NCBI RefSeq assembly: GCF_040183065.1
Contig: NC_091128.1
Span: 179,178,668 to 179,242,667 of the forward strand
Length of the DNA stretch: 64,000 nucleotides
Origin: Periplaneta americana
Lineage: Eukaryota; Arthropoda; Insecta; Blattodea; Blattidae
Direction: 5' to 3'
This document shows, piece after piece, positions 58,001 through 64,000 of the stretch. The position numbers were made by a program, and so were the translations under genes. Below the pieces are notes generated by a model. The model was not told where the DNA came from. It saw only the letters and a program-made list of their open reading frames with translations, and searched no databases. Position 1 is the stretch's first letter. The number at the start of each line of letters is the position of its first letter.

Positions 58001-60769
58001 GGAGGCCGAGACGTAGATGGGAAGATAATATTAAAATGGATTTGAGGGAGGTGGGGTATGATGATAGAGACTGGATTAATCTTGCTCAGGATAGGGACCG
58101 ATGGCGGGCTTATGTGAGGGCGGCAATGAACCTCCAGGTTCCTTAAAAGCCAGTAAGTAAGTACTATACATTCCACTTTGTGAAGACGGCCTACAAACAT
58201 AGATTTCCTGAAAGAAATTAGTAACGAAATATGAGGAAGAGCAAAACAACTATGTACAGTTCCAGAAAAAAAAAACTGGCCCGTCTGAAGTTCCAGATTG
58301 AACGCATTGCGCATGCTCGTTCCTTTAAAGCAGTGGTGGACACGAGATCACTTTGGCCGTTACAGACCTTCATTTTACGTCGATTGTAACCTGCAAAGCA
58401 TTTGGAAAAAAAAATACAATGAAAATTGATCTATTCTTAATAGTATATGGATATTTATAAATGGTGCAGTAAAATAGAATGATGGCAAATGAAATTAACC
58501 TGCATAATTAATTTAAAAAAAACTTTTCCTCAAAAGTATTCGAACCCTGAACTTTGTACCCTGCGATCAAGCACGCTAGCACAGAGCTATCGGAATGCTT
58601 GCGATGAATTGCCGTACTGTATCGTGTTTGTTTAATAATGACACTTATACATTAATTTGATTATACATCTTGATTACACAACTTTTAACACTGCATCACT
58701 TCGGAATATGTATGATAAGACTTTCTTGTGTTCAATTCTAACGTACCTTGTTTACATGTCTCGACCTAATTATGGGTCATCCTCAGAACTGGTCGTTGTT
58801 GGTCTTGGCACCTTTTGTTTTGTTTCCTGTGAGGGTATGTTCGTGTGGTGTAATGTAGAGTCAAAGAGTGTGTGTTCTGAAGTTGAGTTGTGTGTTGAGA
58901 ATTTCGTTGGGGTGTGTTTTCGTGTGTCTGTATATTTCATATTGTTCTACAGCCCAACGAAATTCTCAATACAACTCAATTTCAGAACACACACACTCTT
59001 TGACTCTACATTACACCACACGAACACACCCTCACAGGAAGCAAAACAAGAGGCGCGAAGACTAACAACGACCAGTTCTGAGGATGATCCATAAAAGGTC
59101 GAAAGATGTAAACAAGGTTCGTTAGAATTTAACACAAGAAAGTCTTATCATACATATTCTATTAATTTGATCTTATTTTCAGTTTAATTTCGTGCTTTTT
59201 TGCTTTTGTTGTGAAATACCTTCCTGTAATACTATTTAAGTAATACTGGGTTGAAAACCGTTGTTAAATCGTTGTGGTGTGAATCGAGCTCTGTGAGGAG
59301 CTTCAAGACTCGGGCAATTTTTTGTTTCCGGGACTGTACGGTGTCAGTTGTTATTGAAGTCATTATAGGAAATTAAAATACCAAATAAAGCTGTACAACT
59401 CTCCCTTGAAAACTACTTAGCCCTACTTATTCTACGTTGCTTACGGACGAACGTTCTAGTTGAAACTGGAAATGTTCGAGGCAAAGTCTGTTTCCACTGA
59501 GGCAGAAAGCTGCGGCATTCTCATAATCTGCTCAATATTTAGAAATGCAGTGGGTCGCCCTGAAGATATAATTTTCATCTTCTCTTCTTCCGAATGCAAA
59601 CTGAAAGGTTTTAACAGCAAACTGGACACTGAATTTATGTTTGTTAATTGGTTATTTTACGATGATTTATCAACTGCGATGGTTATCTAGCGTCTGAGTG
59701 ATATGAAGGTAATAATGCCAGCGAAATGAGTCCGGGGTCCAGCGCCGAAAGTTATCCAGTATTTGCTCTTATTGGGTTGAGGGAAAACCCCGAAAAAATC
59801 CTCAACCAGGTAACTTTTTCCAACTGGGCCGTTCGTTTCACGGTCACACATGCTAACCGTTACTTCACAGCGGTGGACGAATTCATGTTGAAAATGTATT
59901 AGTTGAGTACTGCCTTTCATTTATCTTAATCAAGTAGTCCCGTCGCTCTTATTTCCGGCACCCAATCACGTTGCAGGTCGTCTACATTTAAACGTGTGCG
60001 TCTTGTGTTTCGCTTCTGATTACGTTATGCAGTTCCTAAGACTCGATAAATATTTAATATAATCGCCCGCCATTTTCGCTCTTTCGTTGGCGTTCGCAGA
60101 AAGCACACGAAGACATTATTTGCCGCTCAATTATTTGCTCAATTACACTGGGTTTGATTTATTATCATAGAAGCTACGACATGATAATGTTTAACGGTGT
60201 GGCAAATAGATTCCTCGTCTGGTAGCTCGGCAACGAAAGAACAAAAATGGCGAACGATACTACCTACCTAGACTTTATAGAACTTCACTTCCTAAGGTGT
60301 AAGCAAAGAGGAGGAGTCACGTCGGGAATAACAACGTCGCTATTAAAGAGACCTACAGGAGACAACACGGGACTTACAAAGTTACAAATAGTCAGGCCTG
60401 TAGCTTGAACCTGAAAGAAGCTCCATATTGAATATAACAACCTCATATTTAAAATAACTAAGAACAGAGTGACTGGAACTGTGATACAAGAAAAGCACGT
60501 GTTGATGAACTGGGTGACTGAACAGTTGCAGTACTGGCTTCCAATCGAGCCCATTACCAATTACGGAGCGCTAACAGATGAAGTCAAGTTGGGACTGCGC
60601 AGTTCATGATAGTGGACAGATAAAGTAATAACTCTTCCGCCTTCAGAGATTCCGACGTACCGGTAGCAATAAATGCTGAAACGGAATTACGATAACAAAA
60701 TGGAACAAAAAAAGAGCAATGTGAGGAACTTGTCCATGTTATAATACTCACTGTGTTGGTGGAGATCAT
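55084..60769 (-). CDS. Small secreted, glycan-rich protein of unknown family (4 exons, 105 aa)
   Basis: Minus-strand exons: 60769-60752, 57224-57106, 55352-55251 and 55162-55084. Donors are GTGAGT each time; acceptors are TTGTTGCAG, TGTTTTCAG and TGTTACAG. Junction phases fit and total 318 nt. The protein starts MISTNTYQLFLLLVTVMVGVA, a clear signal peptide (likely cut after Ala21). The mature ~84 residues lack Cys, are rich in Thr/Ser/Pro/Glu, and carry sequons at N34, N41, N69 and N97. An acidic EDEEEGSGENS segment (residues 60-70) resembles glycosaminoglycan attachment sites. It ends LPPAAVFNTSQPTSTP. I do not know the family; a secreted glycoprotein or small proteoglycan core is an inference. 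Introns 1 and 2 contain LINE, PLE, SINE and MITE insertions. Confidence 0.82.
55483..55860 (+). mobile_element. PLE terminal fragment with 52-bp inverted repeats
   Basis: 55483-55534 (AGAATAACTCTTCTC(G/A)GGTT...) is the reverse complement of 55809-55860. The interior includes a short direct repeat (ACTAGCTCCTGATTGGC at about 55632 and 55695). Near 55782-55835, CTGAAGA, GATGGC/GCCGTC, GAAA and AGCTT/AAGCT follow hammerhead order, but stem I does not pair well. It lies in intron 2 of the secreted-protein gene. Confidence 0.7.
55874..56205. mobile_element. Short MITE with TTATGCTCGACCAT ends
   Basis: The left end TTATGCTCGACCATG and right end CATATTGG-type GGTCGAGCATAAA are inverted. Non-coding, ~330 bp. 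No TSD found. Confidence 0.5.
56221..56306. repeat. 24-bp inverted repeat with 38-nt loop
   Basis: CTATAATGGTAG(A)AATTAAGACGC at 56221-56244 pairs with 56283-56306 with two mismatches. Confidence 0.7.
56598..57006. mobile_element. MITE (copy 1), in intron 2 of the secreted-protein gene
   Basis: About 410 bp, aligned end to end with 59936-60339. Termini AGTCC...CGCT...ATTTCCGGC and the inverted GCCGGGAATAACAGCGTCGGACT. It ends 100 bp from exon 2. Confidence 0.75.
57379..58164 (+). mobile_element. LINE family A, 5'-truncated, in intron 1 of the secreted-protein gene
   Basis: Runs from [20 protein letters not shown] to MNLQVP and the tail. One frame change lies near 57470. TATACATT(T/C)CAC is duplicated at 57367-57378 and 58165-58176. 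Confidence 0.9.
58525..58600 (-). repeat. tRNA-like SINE head relic
   Basis: Minus strand A-box-like TAGCTCTGTGCTAGCG and B-box GGGTTCGAATAC, with an A/T-rich run next to it. Confidence 0.5.
58662..59160. mobile_element. PLE-derived large inverted repeat
   Basis: Arms of about 200 bp (58704-58915 and 58955-59163) are reverse complements around a short centre. The right arm reads as the PLE C-terminus on the plus strand (LNFRTHTLFDSTLHHT) and ends with a hammerhead-like core at 59075-59113. The left arm carries the same on the minus strand, with a changed core. ATTAATTTGAT flanks the whole (58651-58661, 59161-59171). Confidence 0.75.
59075..59113 (+). ncRNA. Hammerhead-ribozyme-like motif in the PLE end
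   Basis: GTT, CTGAGGA, stem II GATC/GGTC (with T·G), GAAA, then GTA cleavage triplet and AAC pairing back to GTT. Stem III is minimal, as in PLE hammerheads. Confidence 0.4.
59681..59885 (-). mobile_element. tRNA-derived SINE in intron 1 of the secreted-protein gene
   Basis: The minus strand starts CCACCGCTGTGAAGTAACGG (tRNA-like head with A box), then CCTGGTTGAGGATTTTTTC, GGGTTTTCCCTCAACCCAAT and ACTCAGACGCTAGATAACC at the 3' end. Box B is eroded. Confidence 0.7.
59936..60339. mobile_element. MITE (copy 2), in intron 1 of the secreted-protein gene
   Basis: Same family and orientation as 56598-57006; right terminus more decayed (AACAACGTCG). Confidence 0.72.
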
Positions 60770-60798
60770 CTCGCGAAGTGGAGTCTGCTGCACGTAAA

Positions 60799-60834
60799 AC
60801 TGGGGGGTGACGCATCGAGGGCCCCTTTTATATA
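60799..60834 (-). promoter_or_regulatory. TATA box and initiator of the small secreted-protein gene
   Basis: On the minus strand TATATAAAAGG (TATAAAAG at 60832-60825) is followed 31 nt later by CAGTTT with A at 60801, matching the arthropod TATA-Inr spacing. The start codon at 60769 follows 32 nt later, giving a short 5' UTR. Confidence 0.75.
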
Positions 60835-60840
60835 GCAAGA

Positions 60841-61055
60841 TATAATCAAATTAGACTCACGATGTGACATACGTGACAATGGCTCCTGTCTTGCATCATC
60901 TGGCGAATCAAGGATGTCCATCTTCACAGCTAATCAAATGCTCAATGCTGGGAGCATTCTGCACAGAAATGCTTAACATTTGTTGCTTGAAGGTCATCGA
61001 ACTGAACTGCAGTCACACTTCAAGACGTCTGTGTAGGCCACATTATTAATTATTA

Positions 61056-61092
<37 letters not shown>

Positions 61093-61100
61093 TTTTTTAT
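60841..61100. other. Upstream region of the secreted-protein gene with (ATT)n tract
   Basis: No further gene recognised. (ATT)n at 61047-61092 abuts the LINE. Confidence 0.5.
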
Positions 61101-62855
61101 TCAATCTTAGTTTAAAAACAGGAATTTACCCATCGCTATGGAAGAAAGCATCCATTATTCCAGTTTTTAAAAATGGTAATAAAAACAGTGTCACTAATTA
61201 TAGACCCATTTCTACCCTAAACAATTTTTCTAAAATTTTTGAAAAAAATTATTCACAAACACATTTCATTTTATGTCAAAAATAAGATCAATTCGGCCCA
61301 ACATGGATTTACTAGAGGGAAATCTACTACTACAAATTTAGTTTCCTATCTTAATCTCATTATGCCTGTTGTCGAAACTCAAGGTCAAATTGACTCAATT
61401 TATTTTGATTTTAGCAAAGCATTTGATGTTGTTCCTCACAAAATTTTATTAAATAAATTAAGTAATTTTGGTCTCTCCACTAACTATGTTAATTGGTTTG
61501 AAAATTATTTAACAGATAGACAGTCTTGTGTTCGACTAGGTAATTCTCTCTCGGTTCCATTTAATAGTGTATGCGGAGTTCCTCAAGGGTCTACATTGGG
61601 ACCTCTCCTATTTTTATTATTTATAAATGATATAAGTAAAAGAATAAGTTCTAGCTGCCTTTTATTTGCGGATGATCTCAAAATCTTTCGTAAAATTAAC
61701 AGTTCGGCTGATTGTCAAATTCTTCAAAATGACATTAATTCAATTTTACAATGGTCTGTTGAAAATGGAATGAAAATTAATCAATCCAAAACTTTTGTTA
61801 TTTCCTTCTCACGGAAAACTACTTCCCAAAAATTTAATTATTCTCTTAGTAATGTCGTAATTACTAAGAAAGATTGTATTAGAGATCTTGGTGTCTTACT
61901 TGATTCAAAATTATATTTTCATGATCATGTGCAATATATTTATACCCATTCATTAAGAATGCTTGGTCTAATCAGATCTATAACTTATTCTTTTTCTACT
62001 CCTATGTGTTTTTAATTTTATACTATACATTGGTTAGATCCAAGCTTGAATATGCATCTGTTGTATGGAACTCCATTACTTCCACTGACTCGGCTAAATT
62101 GGAGAATATTCAAAGAAAATTTATTTCCTTGTGTTCTTATAGATTTTTACCAAATTCCGATTATAACTATGAGACTAATTGCAAATATTTTAATTGCGGT
62201 AGTTTGTTTACCAGACGTCAGGATCTTGATTATTTATTTTTTTGTAAAGTCATTAAGGGTGATATTGATTGTGAATCCTTCATAAGCAATATCAGTCTTC
62301 GTATTCCTGCTAATGGTTTAAGATTTCATAAATTGTTTTATAATAGAAATTCTAAATCTCTGTCTCCGGTCTGCAGATGTATTAAATATGCTAATTTGCA
62401 TGGATTGAACTTGGATCCATTTAATGTGTAGTAATACTTTTCGAGTTTTATGTCAGTTTTATTATTTATGCCATTGTTAGATATGTATCATACTATTCTC
62501 GTCATTTGCATAACTTTACAATATTAATTATATGATTCCTGTCTTCATTTATATGATTGCATTAATTCATTTGTAATACATTTTATTTAATTGCCATTAT
62601 TTTAATTATCTCACTGAACTAATTTTAATAATATTATTTGTGCTATTTATTTTGTTGCATTTTGGTCAATTGAGTAAAGTAGACTATTATATTGATTGTA
62701 TTTTCATCTCATTGCCATTTTCTATCTTTCATTCTTATCATCATTTGTTGTTTTGTTTCGTTTTGTACCTGTGCTAAGCTGTAATTGGCCTTGTGCTGTT
62801 GTTTCGCATATTAATATTCTAAATAAATAAATAAAATAAAATAAATAAATAAATT
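61100..62855 (+). mobile_element. LINE family C (CR1/L2-like RT), near intact 3' half
   Basis: It encodes RT from TGIYPSLWKKASIIPVFKNG through NYRPIS, HGFTRGKSTTTNL, DFSKAFDVVPHK, GVPQGSTLGPLL, FADDLKIF and RDLGVLLDSKL to a C-terminal LEYASVVWN...IQRKFISLCSYRF. No RNase H is present. Single-base slips near 61240 (A run) and near 62000 (T run) split three frames; otherwise it is open. It ends with a (TAAA)n tail at 62820-62855. It is 5'-truncated next to an (ATT)n tract. Confidence 0.9.
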
Positions 62856-63052
62856 ACTATTGCTATTATTATTGTCATTATTATTAATATTATTATTATT
62901 GTCATATTATTATTATTATTACTATTACTATCATTATTATTATTGGCATTATTATTACTATTATTATCATTATTATTGTCATTATTAATATTGTTGTTAT
63001 AAAATTATTATTGTCTTTATTATTATTACTATTGTTGTTATTATTATAAAAA
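62856..63052 (+). repeat. Degenerate (ATT)n low-complexity tract
   Basis: Nearly 200 bp of ATT with interspersed GTC, ACT and GGC units. Confidence 0.95.
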
Positions 63053-63429
63053 TGCAACAACAGTAAAATGCAACGCAAGAGAAACAAAGGGACGGCAACA
63101 AATTAATATTTATGGCCTTCGTATTCACCAAACCTCGCCAACATATCTATACGTGACACTCGGTTTATCAGACAAGGGCTCTGGTATCAGTTCACTGTGA
63201 GTGCAGTCCAGGCAAAAGTTTCTTTTCGCGTGAATCAGGCTGAGGTTATCAGAGCATTTTCCGTGACGAGTGCTAGTGAAGAAAAATGATAATGCGCAGT
63301 CTGTGCTGCACTCAGAGTCAGAGCCTCCCCAGGTAAAAAGAAATACGTAAATTGCCTCCTGCTTACCTGAACTAAGGTACGTAAATTGTCTCCTCTTTAC
63401 CTGAGAGAGCGAACAAGCAACTTATCGCA
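63053..63429. other. Unassigned stretch
   Basis: A short direct repeat GTACGTAAATTG(C/T)CTCCT at about 63345 and 63378; otherwise nothing recognised. Confidence 0.4.
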
Positions 63430-63851
63430 ACACGCTACAAAGAACACATTAAAGCAATAACCAGAGGACACAATACATCTACATACGCCGAACATATAAC
63501 CAATGTTAACCATACATACAATAACATAAATACGGACATGGAAATCCTACACATATAACCCAAGAACCAAAAACTCAACACACTAGAACAATACGAAATA
63601 TACAGACACACTAAAACACACCCTGATCAAATTCTCAACACACAGATCAATTTCAGTACACACACACTATTTGACTCCACCCTTCAACACCTTTCAACAA
63701 TCAAACACACCCACATAACAGGCAGAGAAGTTCGAGATGGCGCCGTGATCTAGTAGGCTCTGAGGATGGTGCGTGAAGCACTGAAACAGCTGTAAGCCGC
63801 ACAAATCTTACATAATTAACACGAGTAAGTCCGCTAGTTAATCAATTGTGT
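63430..63851 (+). mobile_element. PLE 3' fragment with hammerhead-like end
   Basis: It matches 4720-5480 without the SINE: ARYKEHIKAITR-type GIY-YIG remnant, C-terminal LNTQINF, then the terminal GGCT-CTGAGGA-TGGTG..CACT-GAAA-CAGCTGTA-AGCC motif (63756-63798) and the inverted-repeat-like AATTAACACGAGTAAGTCCG. Broken. It preserves the empty site of the SINE at 4893. Confidence 0.85.
63756..63798 (+). ncRNA. Hammerhead-ribozyme-like motif, third copy
   Basis: Same stem I (GGCT/AGCC), cores and ACAGCTGTA stem III as at 5385-5428. Stem II loop differs (CGTGAAG) while three of the pairs (GTG/CAC) are kept. Confidence 0.42.
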
Positions 63852-64000
63852 TAAGAGTAGTGTACGCAAGATTCAAAATGGATTGACATAACAGCAGGTA
63901 TTAAATAAATTATGGTTTTCATCTACAATTATTGCAACCACAGAGACGACACCAGTCCGATGAGTTGTCTCATGAGTACCGCCAGGAAGGCAGTGTTGAC
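63852..64000. other. Window edge, unassigned
   Basis: Nothing firm. The last ~70 bp are GC-richer than the rest and may belong to a feature beyond the window. Confidence 0.3.

Noticed and set aside
1-64000. LTR retrotransposons, endogenous viruses, Polintons, CRISPR arrays or bacterial genes
   Set aside because: No LTR pairs, gag/integrase/envelope motifs, capsid genes or spacer arrays were seen. The RT sequences belong to LINE and Penelope-type elements.

Overview
The window is AT-rich insect nuclear DNA, almost certainly from a blattodean and most like the American cockroach. That view rests on the density and type of its interspersed repeats (several LINE families, tRNA-derived SINEs, hAT, mariner and Harbinger transposons, Penelope-like elements), large introns with GT-AG junctions, and animal genes. 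There is no sign of a prokaryote, operon or CRISPR array. Host coding sequence is a small part of the 64 kb.

Three host genes can be assembled from phase-compatible exons. (1) A SLX9/FAM207A ribosome-biogenesis homologue on the minus strand (5790-9530), three exons, 204 aa. (2) A C2H2 zinc-finger gene on the plus strand (19413-33657): an acidic first exon, a 12.3 kb repeat-filled intron and a GC-rich last exon with 14 fingers, 659 aa. (3) A small four-exon gene on the minus strand (55084-60769) with a TATA/Inr promoter and poly(A) signal. It encodes a 105-aa, cysteine-free secreted protein with a signal peptide, four N-glycosylation sequons and an acidic GSGE motif like a glycosaminoglycan attachment site. 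I do not recognise its family and rate it the most interesting item. A processed pseudogene of TPGS2 (tubulin polyglutamylase complex subunit 2) lies at about 52.1-52.7 kb.

The rest is a layered record of transposition. LINE family A (RT, no RNase H seen, GTAA-type tail) has nine copies, many with clean target-site duplications. Family B (RNase H plus a C-terminal zinc knuckle, CAA-type tail) has five, one with a twin-priming 5' inversion. Family C is CR1/L2-like (61.1-62.9 kb). Family D has a PD-(D/E)XK-like C-terminus (51.0-52.1 kb). Penelope-like element ends at 3.8-5.5, 55.5-55.9, 58.7-59.2 and 63.4-63.9 kb carry inverted terminal repeats and hammerhead-ribozyme-like cores. DNA transposons include hAT elements with 8-bp TSDs, three mariner-superfamily elements with TA TSDs and a Harbinger element with a TAA TSD. 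Several sit inside one another, which gives relative ages.

The genes do not form a functional module. The two multi-exon genes with large introns and the SLX9 gene simply host the repeats in their introns.
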